Assembly: GCF_024281235.1 (NCBI RefSeq)
Contig: NZ_JAHWXY010000009.1
Coordinates: 99,603-163,602 of the forward strand
Direction of reading: 5' to 3'
DNA from: Shinella daejeonensis
Lineage (GTDB): Bacteria; Pseudomonadota; Alphaproteobacteria; Rhizobiales; Rhizobiaceae
Length of the DNA stretch: 64,000 bases
Shown here: piece after piece, positions 40,586-48,737 of the stretch
Layout: every line of letters starts with the position of its first letter
Position numbering within the stretch: the stretch's first letter is position 1
Notes under the pieces: generated by a model
Seen by the model: only the letters and a program-made list of their open reading frames with translations
Database searches by the model: none
Told to the model about the DNA's origin: nothing
Position numbers and translations under genes: made by a program

Positions 40586-41242
40586 ATGGAGTTCACACCG
40601 CTGACGTCCGAGCCGTTGCATGAACAGGCCTACGTTACGTTGCGCAATGCGCTTCTGACGGGGCGGCTGGCGCCGGGCCAGTCGCCGACGATCCGGGGCC
40701 TGGGCGCCAGCCTCGGGATTTCGGCGACGCCGGTGCGCGAGGCGCTGCAAAGGCTGATCGCGGAAGGGGCGCTCGAACTGGCTCCCAACCGGACCATCCA
40801 GGTTCCCGTCATGACGCGCAGCCGCTTTGTCGAAGTCACCGAAATCCGCCTGCGACTCGAATGCTTTGCCGCCGAAGCCGCCGCCGCGCGCGCCGACGAG
40901 GCGCTGTGCGATCGGCTTCAGATGCTCTCGGAGCGAATGCATGCCGCCATTGCGAAAGGCCGCTTTCCCGACTATCTCGCGGACAATCAGAGTTTCCACT
41001 TCCTGATCTATGAGGCATCCGGCCTGCCGTATCTTCAGCAGCTGATCGGCCTGTGCTGGCTCAGGACCGGCCCGTGGCTGAACCGGCTGGCGCAGGAGGG
41101 CCGCTTCCATGCCATCGCCAATGAAGAGCATGACAATATAATCACGGCCCTGCGGCGCGGCGACGTTCAGGCCGTCTCGGAGGCGACCAGCCGGGATATC
41201 AGCGAAGCCGGGACCGTCCTGATCGAGTTGCTCCCGACATAA
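40586..41242 (+). CDS. GntR-family transcriptional regulator (FCD subclass)
   Basis: A 218-residue regulator. An N-terminal winged helix (LRNALLTGRLAPGQ, then LGISATPVREALQRLIAEG at about residues 46-64) is followed by an all-helical FCD ligand-binding domain, whose metal-site positions appear as ...FH and EH segments. It is last in the dehydratase operon. The perfect palindrome at 30168-30183 before the first gene is its likely operator, and the operon substrate or an intermediate its likely ligand. Confidence 0.88.
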   Translation: MEFTPLTSEPLHEQAYVTLRNALLTGRLAPGQSPTIRGLGASLGISATPVREALQRLIAEGALELAPNRTIQVPVMTRSRFVEVTEIRLRLECFAAEAAAARADEALCDRLQMLSERMHAAIAKGRFPDYLADNQSFHFLIYEASGLPYLQQLIGLCWLRTGPWLNRLAQEGRFHAIANEEHDNIITALRRGDVQAVSEATSRDISEAGTVLIELLPT

Positions 41243-41431
41243 ATCGGGCGGTTTCACTGCGATGGCCGGAAACTCGCTCAACCCGGCTTTGGGCGACGGC
41301 GACGACGAAAACGACCGCCTCCGGCAATGCCGGCGGGCAGGGGCCCTTGCGCGACGACGACCCCTCCATAATCCTTTCCAAAAGACAATCCTCGACGACA
41401 GGCAGGTGTGTGCCGCTTGCGCCCGCATATG

Positions 41432-41463
41432 GAGCATTTCCAGCCGAAGCGAGATCGCTTCGG
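41432..41463 (-). repeat. REP-like repeat, inverted partial copy
   Basis: GAGCATTTCCAG followed by the hairpin CCGAAGCGA-GA-TCGCTTCGG is the reverse complement of the right half of the elements at 8928 and 62594. It lies in the 498-base gap between the two accessory units (41243-41740), which otherwise holds only an AT-rich promoter-like stretch and the dyad at 41547. Confidence 0.65.
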
Positions 41464-41546
41464 TTTCCAGTGCGCTGTTGTCCGATAAGGAAATCTGTTT
41501 TTGTTTGATTTTGATCAATAAAATAAACGGGCCGTCTGTTAGTTTA

Positions 41547-41568
41547 GAACGTAATATGCTTTACGTTC
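41547..41568. promoter_or_regulatory. Inverted repeat upstream of the lactate-permease-like gene
   Basis: GAACGTAA-TATGCT-TTACGTTC, eight-base perfect arms with a six-base spacer, in an AT-rich stretch 170 bases before the transporter start. A likely operator or activator site; the regulator is unknown. It differs from the ATTTTATACAAT boxes further along. Confidence 0.5.
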
Positions 41569-41740
41569 ATGAATATTCCCCAGTGCTGAAACGAATAAAA
41601 CTCAGCGCGAAAAACCCGAAAAATCCTTGTCGGAAATTTGATGGATCGAGATTGACGCTCGGTTTCCCGGTGTTCTCACGCGTCCCACGGAAATTACTTG
41701 CCGTATGGGGCGGAAAACTGTTCGAAACATAGGCGATAAG

Positions 41741-43369
41741 ATGGAACTCACTCTGCTGCATTGGCTGCTGGCCGGCGTTCCGACGCTCGCGTTGATCGTC
41801 CTGATGGTGGTGCGGAACTGGTCCGCGCAGGAAGCCGGCGCCATCACAATTTTCATCACCGCGGCTATCGCATATTTTGCTTTTGGCACGCCCGTGGATG
41901 CCCTGCTGGTTGCATCGGCCAAGGGAACCTGGGATGCTTTGCCCATTCTCTACGTAATCTGGCCGGCGTTGTTGCTCTATCACGTGATGAGCAAATCAGG
42001 CGGCTATGATGCGCTGCGTCACGGAATATCCGGGATGTCGCAGAACGAGATCTTCATCATCGTGGCGCTGGGCTGGGTTCTGCCGTCTTTCCTGCAAGGC
42101 ATTGACGGCTTCGGCACCCCGATCGCCGTTGTCGCGCCTTTGCTGGTGGCGTTCGGCGTGCGGCCCATTTACGCCGTGGCGATCCCGATCATCGCCCATA
42201 TCTGGGCAAAATTCTTCGGCACATTGGGCGTCGGCTGGCTGGCTACGCTTCAGGTGGTCGAACTGGATGCGGCAACGGCGACGTCCATGGGCGTCCAGGC
42301 CGGCCTGCTGATGATCCTTCAGGCCCTGCTCGGGGGCTTCACCATCGTGTGGATGTACGGGCGCTGGCCCGCCATCCGGGCCTCCTGGCCGCTTGTGTTG
42401 ATCATCGGCCTGATCCAGGGCATCGGCCAGACCCTCATGGTCTGGGTCGATCCGATCCTCGCGGCGTTCCTGCCGGCGACGGTCGCCCTGATCGCCCTGT
42501 TTCCCTTGTCGCGCATCCCCCGTTACCGGCTGCCGGCACAGGGTATCGAGGAACGCCCCGCAATGGTCGATGGCACCAATCTGGGCGTCGGTGAAGGGCC
42601 GGTGCCTCCCATGGGCACAGGGATGGCGCTTGCGCCTTACGGCCTGCTCACGGTCCTCGCGCTGGGCACCTCGCTGATCGGCCCGCTCGCCCAATGGCTT
42701 GACGGCCCGAAGTTCGGGCTGGCCTTTCCGCAACTGGGGACCGGCATGGGTCCGGGGATGGAAGCCACGTCTCAATACGCGCCATTGCATCCGTTTTCCC
42801 ATCCCGGCGCCGTGATCGCGGTGACGGCCCTGGTGGCCTGGATCGTCTATGCCGGCAGGGGATATTTCGACGAATGGTCCAGACGTACGGGCAAGGTGCG
42901 GGAACCCATCGTTCCGGCCTGGATCCGGAGTTCGGCGCCGGCTTCGGTTCCCATCATCGCCTTCCTCATCGTCGCCTCCACCATGAAGTTTTCCGGGCAG
43001 ACGCAGATGCTTGCGCTTGGTATCGCGGCAGTGGCGTCTCCCTATGTGTTCGCCTTCTTCGCGAACGGGCTGGGCATTATCAGCGCCTTCATCACATCCA
43101 GCAGCACGTCGGCTCAGGTTCTGATGTCCGAACTGCAACTGGATCTGGCCAAGGCCAATGGCCTGCCGCCCGCCACCATTCTGGGCGCGCAGGCGGCTGG
43201 AGGCGCGATCGGCAATGCCATAGCGCCGGCCAATGTCGTTATGGGCGCCAGCACCGCCGGAGCCAGCGGTCAGGAAGGTGCGATCCTTCGCAAGACCATT
43301 CCCTGGACGGTGGCGGCATTCGTGCTGACCGGCATTGCCACCGTCGTCCTGGCACTGATCACCGGCTAA
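41741..43369 (+). CDS. L-lactate permease (LctP) family transporter
   Basis: A 542-residue inner-membrane carrier with about 13 helices. Family hallmarks include GWVLPSFLQGIDGFGTPIAVVAPLL at about 105-130 and the C-terminal AQAAGGAIGNAIAPANVVMGASTAG. LctP-family proteins are proton symporters for lactate, glycolate and other short hydroxy acids. The start is the ATG giving MELTLLHW; the ribosome site is weak. No lactate dehydrogenase is nearby, so the substrate is probably another organic acid handled by the GGT-like and enolase-superfamily enzymes that follow. Confidence 0.88.
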   Translation: MELTLLHWLLAGVPTLALIVLMVVRNWSAQEAGAITIFITAAIAYFAFGTPVDALLVASAKGTWDALPILYVIWPALLLYHVMSKSGGYDALRHGISGMSQNEIFIIVALGWVLPSFLQGIDGFGTPIAVVAPLLVAFGVRPIYAVAIPIIAHIWAKFFGTLGVGWLATLQVVELDAATATSMGVQAGLLMILQALLGGFTIVWMYGRWPAIRASWPLVLIIGLIQGIGQTLMVWVDPILAAFLPATVALIALFPLSRIPRYRLPAQGIEERPAMVDGTNLGVGEGPVPPMGTGMALAPYGLLTVLALGTSLIGPLAQWLDGPKFGLAFPQLGTGMGPGMEATSQYAPLHPFSHPGAVIAVTALVAWIVYAGRGYFDEWSRRTGKVREPIVPAWIRSSAPASVPIIAFLIVASTMKFSGQTQMLALGIAAVASPYVFAFFANGLGIISAFITSSSTSAQVLMSELQLDLAKANGLPPATILGAQAAGGAIGNAIAPANVVMGASTAGASGQEGAILRKTIPWTVAAFVLTGIATVVLALITG

Positions 43370-43382
43370 GGGAGATCCGGCA

Positions 43383-43577
43383 ATGCTCAAGAAAATCTTC
43401 AGTGATAACGCCGCCGCGTTGATCCTCGTCTTCGTGCTTTTCATGGTGGCCATACCGCTGGTCAGCGTCGGCTCCACACAGAGCCAGCCGGCCTTGTCCG
43501 GGCTGGGAGGCCTGATCCTGATCGTCGCTGCCGCGATCCCTCCTGCACGGCGTTTCATGGTGAAGAAGGAAAACTGA
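43383..43577 (+). CDS. Small two-helix membrane protein following LctP
   Basis: A 64-residue protein with two hydrophobic helices (ALILVFVLFMVAIPLV and LGGLILIVAAAIP) joined by a short polar loop, and a basic C-terminus (ARRFMVKKEN). It starts 13 bases after the permease stop with a clear GGGAGAT ribosome site, so it looks real and co-translated. I recognise no family. A small accessory subunit of the permease is a reasonable guess. Confidence 0.65.
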   Translation: MLKKIFSDNAAALILVFVLFMVAIPLVSVGSTQSQPALSGLGGLILIVAAAIPPARRFMVKKEN

Positions 43578-43638
43578 GAGCGGCGGACCGCCCCGATTGT
43601 TTCATGACGGCCCGAAAGGGCGATACGGAGAAAGCAAC

Positions 43639-45300
43639 ATGATCTCTGCAAATGGACCGAGAACCGGACGAGCGCCGGCATACGGCAAGCGCGGCATGGC
43701 CAGTTCGCCACACTATCTGGCTACGGCTTCCGGCGAAAACATACTGCGTCGCGGCGGCAGCGCGGTGGATGCCGCTATTGCCATCAATGCCACATTGAGC
43801 GTGGTCTATCCGCATATGGCGAGCATCGGCGGCGACGGCTTCTGGCTGATCGCCGGCGGCAACGCGTCCGGTGTGGAAGCCATCGAGGCCAATGGTCCGG
43901 CAGCCGCGCTGGCTACCCGGGAATTCTACGAGAGAAACGGCCATACGGAAGCCATTCCGATGCGCGGCCCCTTGAGCGTCTTGAAGGCTCCCGGCGCCGT
44001 CGACGGCTGGCGCCTCGCGCATGAGCGCCACGGCAGGCTCCCCTGGGAAGAGTTGTTCGCCGATGCGATCCATTACGCTCGCGAGGGCGCCGCCATCACC
44101 CGTTCGCTGGCCGACTGGATCGCCGCCGACGAGGAAATCCTGCGCACCGACGCCAACATGGAGAAACTCTATCTGCCGGATGGTCGTCCGCAGCGCGAGG
44201 GACAGGTGCTGGTGCAGGCGCAACTGGCCGAAACACTGGAGGGCATTGCCAGGAACGGCGCCCGGGAAGGCTTTTATGAAGGCCGGGTCGCCCGTGAAAT
44301 CGGCCGCGCCATGGAAGCCATGGGCTCTCCCCTGCGTTTCGAGGATCTGAAAGCCTTCCAGGCCCGCTGGGTCGAGCCGATCAGGTCGTCCTATCGCGGT
44401 TACGACGTCTTTCAGATGCCGCCGCCAACGCAAGGGTTTGCAGCGCAACTGATCCTCAACCTGCTCGAACCCTTCGATGTCGGCGCCTGGGGCTGGAATT
44501 CGGTCGAATATTATCACCACCTCGTCGAGGCGACCAAGGTGGCCTTCGCCGATCGTGACGAATGGCTGAGCGATCCCGCCTATGTCGATATTCCGCTGGA
44601 CACGTTCCTGTCGAAGGAATACGCGCGACAGCGCCTGCAACTCATCGACCCCGAAAGGGTTCTGCCTGTCGACGGCATCGAGCCGGGGCTTCGCTTTGGC
44701 GACCAGGCGCGCCGCGACAGGCCGGGCGGCGGCACCGTTTATTTCTGCGCCGCCGATGCCGATGGCATGATGGTGTCGAAGATCCAGTCGCCGTATCATG
44801 ACTTCGGCTCGGCCGTGATCGCCGGCGACACCGGCGTTCTCATGCAAAACCGCGGCTGCTTCTTTTCGCTGGATCCGGCGCATCCAAATGCTCTGGAGCC
44901 GGGCAAGCGTACCTTCCACACCATCATTCCGGCCCTGCTGATGAAGGACGGCAAACCCGTCATGGCCTATGGCACGATGGGCGGTGAGGGCCAGCCGCAA
45001 ACGCAGGCCGCAATGATCACGCGGATGATCGATTTCGGTTTCAACGTGCAGCAGGCGATCGAGGCGCCCCGCTGGCTGATGGGGCGCACCTGGGGCACGC
45101 TTTCGCGTGACCTGCTGCTTGAGCCGCAAATTCCCGCCGAAGTGGTGCGCGAACTCACGTTGCGAGGGCATCCGGTGAGGATGGCCACGCCCTGGAATGG
45201 CAGCCTCGGACATGCGCAGGCCATACGGCGGCACACCGGCACGGGGCTTTTCGAGGGCGGCGCCGATCCGCGCGGTGACGGTACGGCTTCAGGCTTCTGA
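43639..45300 (+). CDS. Gamma-glutamyltransferase (GGT) family Ntn-hydrolase
   Basis: A 553-residue GGT-like protein. Two subunits are expected after self-cleavage before T366 in the GGGTVYFCAADADG segment. The N-terminal part has the GGSAVDAAIAINATLSVVYPHM motif and the C-terminal part TMGGEGQPQTQAA. There is no obvious signal peptide, so it would be cytoplasmic, unlike classical GGT. The ATG follows GGAGAAAG. Relatives outside glutathione metabolism hydrolyse amide or acyl bonds of varied substrates. In this operon it may release the hydroxy or imino acid acted on by the next enzyme. Confidence 0.85.
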   Translation: MISANGPRTGRAPAYGKRGMASSPHYLATASGENILRRGGSAVDAAIAINATLSVVYPHMASIGGDGFWLIAGGNASGVEAIEANGPAAALATREFYERNGHTEAIPMRGPLSVLKAPGAVDGWRLAHERHGRLPWEELFADAIHYAREGAAITRSLADWIAADEEILRTDANMEKLYLPDGRPQREGQVLVQAQLAETLEGIARNGAREGFYEGRVAREIGRAMEAMGSPLRFEDLKAFQARWVEPIRSSYRGYDVFQMPPPTQGFAAQLILNLLEPFDVGAWGWNSVEYYHHLVEATKVAFADRDEWLSDPAYVDIPLDTFLSKEYARQRLQLIDPERVLPVDGIEPGLRFGDQARRDRPGGGTVYFCAADADGMMVSKIQSPYHDFGSAVIAGDTGVLMQNRGCFFSLDPAHPNALEPGKRTFHTIIPALLMKDGKPVMAYGTMGGEGQPQTQAAMITRMIDFGFNVQQAIEAPRWLMGRTWGTLSRDLLLEPQIPAEVVRELTLRGHPVRMATPWNGSLGHAQAIRRHTGTGLFEGGADPRGDGTASGF

Positions 45301-45391
45301 AGCTCCGGCGCGTCCGGGCATCCGTCTTCTCAGGAGGACGGATGCTGCCGGAATTTGGGGCAGGTCAAAAGCGTTTGCGAAACTCTGGCGC

Positions 45392-45407
45392 ATATTTTAT
45401 ACAATAT
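45392..45407. promoter_or_regulatory. Candidate GntR operator upstream of the enolase-superfamily gene
   Basis: ATATTTTATACAATAT, an imperfect palindrome 34 bases before the start of the enolase-superfamily gene. The core ATTTTATACAATA recurs at 47421-47433 before the convergent GntR gene, and a close variant lies at 47551-47566. A shared box implies one regulon. Confidence 0.65.
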
Positions 45408-45440
45408 TCCGAAGCCAATATCGGCTAAGGGATAACTGCT

Positions 45441-46550
45441 ATGAAAATTATCGGCATCGACGTCTATTCCTACACGGTAGGCTATGCCCACGGCACCTAC
45501 ATCATGTCCGGTGACCGTGTGGCGCAAAGCGAAGACGGAACCGTCGTTCGCGTCCGCACGGATGACGGCATCAGCGGGTGGGGTGAAATCACGACCCTTG
45601 GAAAGGTCTATCTTCCGACATTTCCCGAAGGCATCCGCACGGCCCTGAAGGACCTGGGAGAGGCGTTGATCGGGCATGACCCCACCAATATCGCGAAGAT
45701 CAACCGGGTCATGAACGCAACGCTGATGGGGCAGGAATTTGCAAAGAGCCCGATCGATATCGCGTGCTGGGACATCAAGGGCAGGGCCCTGAACTTGCCC
45801 GTTTCCAGCCTGATCGGCGGGGTCATCAACGACCGTTTTCCGATCTATGAAGCGGTTCCGCTCACCACCCCGGAAGAGATGGGCGCTTTCATCGAAGCAA
45901 GGCGGGCGGCCGGAATCAACCGGTTCCAGTTGAAGGTCGGCAACAATCCCTTCGACGATATTGCGAGAGTGCAGGCAAGCGTCGAGGCCGGCGACACAAA
46001 CACCGTCATCGTCGCCGATTCCAATGGCGGCTGGTCGCTCGCCGCCGCCAAGCTCGCCGTGCAGGGCATGGCAGGGCTTCCTGTCTTTGTCGAACAGCCG
46101 TGCCGGTCGACTGCCGACTGCATCCTCGCCCATCGCGGCTCTTGCCTGCCGCTGATACTGGACGAGTCGATTGTCAATCACGATGAGGTTTTCCGCGCCA
46201 AATATGAGGCCAACGCGGTCTCCATCAATCTCAAGTTCGGCAAGCTCGGGGGGCTGTCCAACGTCGTAAAGGCACGCGATCTCCTCCAGGACCTCAATAT
46301 GGCGGTTTCGGTCGAGGATATGTGGGGCGGTGACATCATCACTGCGGCAACCAGCCATATCGCGGCGACCACCCGGCCGGAGTCACTCCTGATGACGCCG
46401 TTCTTCAACGATTGGACCGATGGCCATCTCGCCAATTATTCACCCCGCTCCTCGGATGGATATGGATCGGCCCCGACAGGCGCAGGTCTGGGTATCGAAG
46501 TCGATCTGCAAAAGCTGGGCAAGCCGCTCTTCACCGTCGGAGCGAACTGA
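45441..46550 (+). CDS. Mandelate racemase / muconate lactonizing enzyme family protein
   Basis: A 369-residue enolase-superfamily enzyme. The capping domain holds YAHGTYIMSGDR near residue 15-26. The barrel carries K165 (FQLKVG), metal ligands D193, E218 and D241, and the opposite-face K265 (NLKFGKLGG), the muconate-lactonizing-subgroup layout. The YAHGTYIMS cap motif resembles cis-3-hydroxy-L-proline dehydratases and hydroxyproline-betaine epimerases as I recall them, so an imino- or hydroxy-acid epimerase/dehydratase is more likely than mandelate racemase. The gene has its own operator-like box and ends in a strong hairpin. Confidence 0.85.
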   Translation: MKIIGIDVYSYTVGYAHGTYIMSGDRVAQSEDGTVVRVRTDDGISGWGEITTLGKVYLPTFPEGIRTALKDLGEALIGHDPTNIAKINRVMNATLMGQEFAKSPIDIACWDIKGRALNLPVSSLIGGVINDRFPIYEAVPLTTPEEMGAFIEARRAAGINRFQLKVGNNPFDDIARVQASVEAGDTNTVIVADSNGGWSLAAAKLAVQGMAGLPVFVEQPCRSTADCILAHRGSCLPLILDESIVNHDEVFRAKYEANAVSINLKFGKLGGLSNVVKARDLLQDLNMAVSVEDMWGGDIITAATSHIAATTRPESLLMTPFFNDWTDGHLANYSPRSSDGYGSAPTGAGLGIEVDLQKLGKPLFTVGAN

Positions 46551-46558
46551 AACCGCAT

Positions 46559-46586
46559 CTGGCCCCGTTGAGAACAACGGGGCCAG
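46559..46586. terminator. Perfect hairpin between convergent enolase-superfamily and GntR genes
   Basis: CTGGCCCCGTTG-AGAA-CAACGGGGCCAG, a perfect 12-base stem eight bases after the enolase-superfamily stop. No strong T-run on either strand, so it may act with Rho or simply protect 3' ends. Confidence 0.6.
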
Positions 46587-46674
46587 ACCGGAGAATGCCT
46601 GAAATCGTCCCGAACGAAGGGCGGCGCGCTCATGCGCGCAAATCGGAGGCGCTGCGCAATATCGAAAGCGGCGG

Positions 46675-47376
46675 CTATTCCGCTGCCCGGGGCGTTTCGG
46701 CGCCAGGTCCGCGATCCTTGAGGAGACCCAGAAGGACAAGGCGGATGTGATCGATATGCTCCCGCATCAGTTGGGCGCCCTCCTCGAATTTTTGCTGCCG
46801 GCAAAGCTTCAGGATCGCTTTGTGCTCCTTGACCGCACGGTTCCGGTCCGAGGTGATATTGGTGAGCTGGAGGCGCGTGTGCCGGTCGCATTCGGCGAGT
46901 AGATTCTGGACCGTGCTCAAGATACGGGGACTGCGCGCGTGCCTGTAGATCGTCATGTGGAACTCCGTGTTCAGGTCGTTCCATGTGGCGACATTCACGC
47001 TGTCCATCGACGCGGTATATGTCTCCAGATTGTCTTCCAGTTTCTCGAAGTCCGCGGCCGTCAGATTGGGGGCGGAGCGAAGGAACAGGAATGGCTCGAG
47101 CATGAGCCTCAGGTTGAAAAGCTCTTCGATCTCGTCGATCGACAATTCCACCACGACGGCGCCGCGATGCGGCAGAATGCTGAGGATCCCCTCGCTTTCG
47201 AGGCACAACAGCGCTTCGCGGACCGGTATGCGGCTCATGCCGAATTCTTCGGCCAGCGCGTCCTGGCGCAAGCGCATGCCGGGGGGATATGTCCCGCCGA
47301 GGATTCGATCACGGAGTTCCGAGGCCGCCGCCTCGGCCATCGTCTTGTGCTTGAGCCCCTTGCCGACGGTCGCCAT
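46675..47376 (-). CDS. GntR-family transcriptional regulator (FCD subclass)
   Basis: A 233-residue regulator with an N-terminal winged helix (LRDRILGGTYPPGMRLRQDALAEEFGMSRIPVREAL, about residues 21-56) and a C-terminal FCD domain (FHMTIYRHARSP and EHKAILKLC carry the likely metal histidines). Convergent with the enolase-superfamily gene. Its promoter region holds ATTTTATACAATA 45 bases upstream, the same box that precedes that gene, so autoregulation and control of the lactate-permease/GGT/enolase unit are likely. Confidence 0.88.
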   Translation of the reverse strand: MATVGKGLKHKTMAEAAASELRDRILGGTYPPGMRLRQDALAEEFGMSRIPVREALLCLESEGILSILPHRGAVVVELSIDEIEELFNLRLMLEPFLFLRSAPNLTAADFEKLEDNLETYTASMDSVNVATWNDLNTEFHMTIYRHARSPRILSTVQNLLAECDRHTRLQLTNITSDRNRAVKEHKAILKLCRQQKFEEGAQLMREHIDHIRLVLLGLLKDRGPGAETPRAAE

Positions 47377-47420
47377 GCGAAATTGCCTCGTTCGTAAAGA
47401 GCCGATTCATACGTTTGTTG

Positions 47421-47434
47421 ATTTTATACAATAA
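47421..47434. promoter_or_regulatory. Candidate autoregulatory operator of the GntR gene
   Basis: ATTTTATACAATAA, sharing 13 bases with the box at 45394. It sits about 45 bases upstream of the GntR start, where a promoter is expected. Confidence 0.6.
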
Positions 47435-47550
47435 CGGGCCGTGCTCGTGCAACCGTCCCTAAATACCGGGGAAGGCTTGAAACCCCGCCTTCCTGTCTCC
47501 GCCGTTCTTCGCGCAGACGATCGCATTCCGCTCGCCGTACCATTGGTCGA

Positions 47551-47566
47551 ATATTTTATCCAATCT
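47551..47566. promoter_or_regulatory. Third, variant copy of the GntR box
   Basis: ATATTTTATCCAATCT differs at two positions from ATATTTTATACAATAT at 45392. It lies in the 375-base gap (47377-47751) between the GntR and LysR genes, which otherwise holds one box, a hairpin and no gene. It may be a distal operator of the GntR promoter. Confidence 0.4.
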
Positions 47567-47701
47567 GCAAAAGTAACTTGATGCGGTTGGAAAGGCCTGC
47601 TGTCCGGCAGGCGGGGTTGCGATGCGCTTTCACACTCCAGCCTCGTGAAGGCGCTTTCGCCCGGAGCGCTCCTCCGTCACGCCCTGCAACGGCGAGCCGG
47701 A

Positions 47702-47734
47702 GCATTTCCGGTGAAGACGGATCACCGGAAATGC
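47702..47734. repeat. Perfect 13-base hairpin, REP-related, downstream of the LysR gene
   Basis: GCATTTCCGGTGA and TCACCGGAAATGC around a seven-base loop, 18 bases beyond the LysR stop. The left arm resembles the GAGCAATTCCGGTGAA start of the element at 62594. It could act as the LysR terminator. Confidence 0.55.
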
Positions 47735-47751
47735 CCTGTCCCTTTGTCCGT

Positions 47752-48633
47752 TCACAGGAAGATCGCGTGTTCATCGCGCACCAGTTCCTGCACGAACTCC
47801 ACTACGGTGCGCACCCGCACGAGGTCGCGCGTGCTTTCGTGCCAGGTGGTCCAATAGGCGCGGCGAATCGCGGTATCCGGCAGCAGGCGCACCAGTTCGC
47901 CATACTGGCGGGCGATATAATCGTGCAGGATGCCGACGCCCGCGCCCGAACGCACCGCTTCCGTCTGGCCGGTGGCGCTGGAGATTTCGAAGCCGGCATC
48001 CCAGCTGCGCATGATCTCGCCGGTGAAATTCAGCGAGGCGGTGAAGATCAGATCCTCGACATAGCCGACGCGGCGGTGGCGTTTCAGGTCCTCCACTGTT
48101 TCCGGCGCGCCGTTCTCCTCGATATAGGCGCGCGAGGCGTAGAGGCCGAGCGTATAGTCGGTGAGCTTGGAGGAAACGAGCCGGCCCTGCTCGGGGCGCT
48201 CCAGCGTGATGGCAATGTCCGCCTCGCGCTGCGATAGCGAGAACGAGCGGGGAACCGGCACCAGCTGGATGCGCAATTCGGGGTGACGCGCCGTCAGCCG
48301 GCCGAGGCGCGGCGCGAGGAAGGAGACGCCGAAACCATCCGGCGCGCCGATGCGCACCGTGCCGGCGATCGCCGTATCGATGCGGCCGATGCGCGACTGC
48401 GCCGCCAGCATCTCCGTTTCCATCCGCTCGGCGGCGCGCAGGAAGACCTCGCCTTCCGCCGTAAGTTCGCAGCCGTTGGTGCGCCGCACCAGAAGCCGCG
48501 TTTTCAGTGTCTCCTCCAGCGTGCTCACCCGACGGCTCAGCGTGGCGTGATTGACGCCAAGCCGCCGGGACGCCGCCAGCAGTTGCCCTGTCCGGGCCAC
48601 GGCGAGAAAAAGCCGGACGTCATCCCAGTTCAT
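47752..48633 (-). CDS. LysR-family transcriptional regulator, divergent from mmsA
   Basis: A 293-residue LysR regulator. Helix-turn-helix at residues about 3-60 (VRLFLAVARTGQLLAASRRLGVNHATLSRRVSTLEE), then a periplasmic-binding-protein-like effector domain starting near TVRIGAPDGF. It shares a 104-base control region with mmsA, the classic LysR arrangement, so control of methylmalonate-semialdehyde dehydrogenase is likely. It appears to be backbone, on the right side of the accessory block. Confidence 0.9.
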   Translation of the reverse strand: MNWDDVRLFLAVARTGQLLAASRRLGVNHATLSRRVSTLEETLKTRLLVRRTNGCELTAEGEVFLRAAERMETEMLAAQSRIGRIDTAIAGTVRIGAPDGFGVSFLAPRLGRLTARHPELRIQLVPVPRSFSLSQREADIAITLERPEQGRLVSSKLTDYTLGLYASRAYIEENGAPETVEDLKRHRRVGYVEDLIFTASLNFTGEIMRSWDAGFEISSATGQTEAVRSGAGVGILHDYIARQYGELVRLLPDTAIRRAYWTTWHESTRDLVRVRTVVEFVQELVRDEHAIFL

Positions 48634-48737
48634 TGTCGCTCCTTGTTCGATTTATGCACAACGGTTGCTTATCCAAGGACATTGAATTGCGTAAATTGTA
48701 GTGCGATGATCCCCTCACATCAACGGAGGACTTCCCC

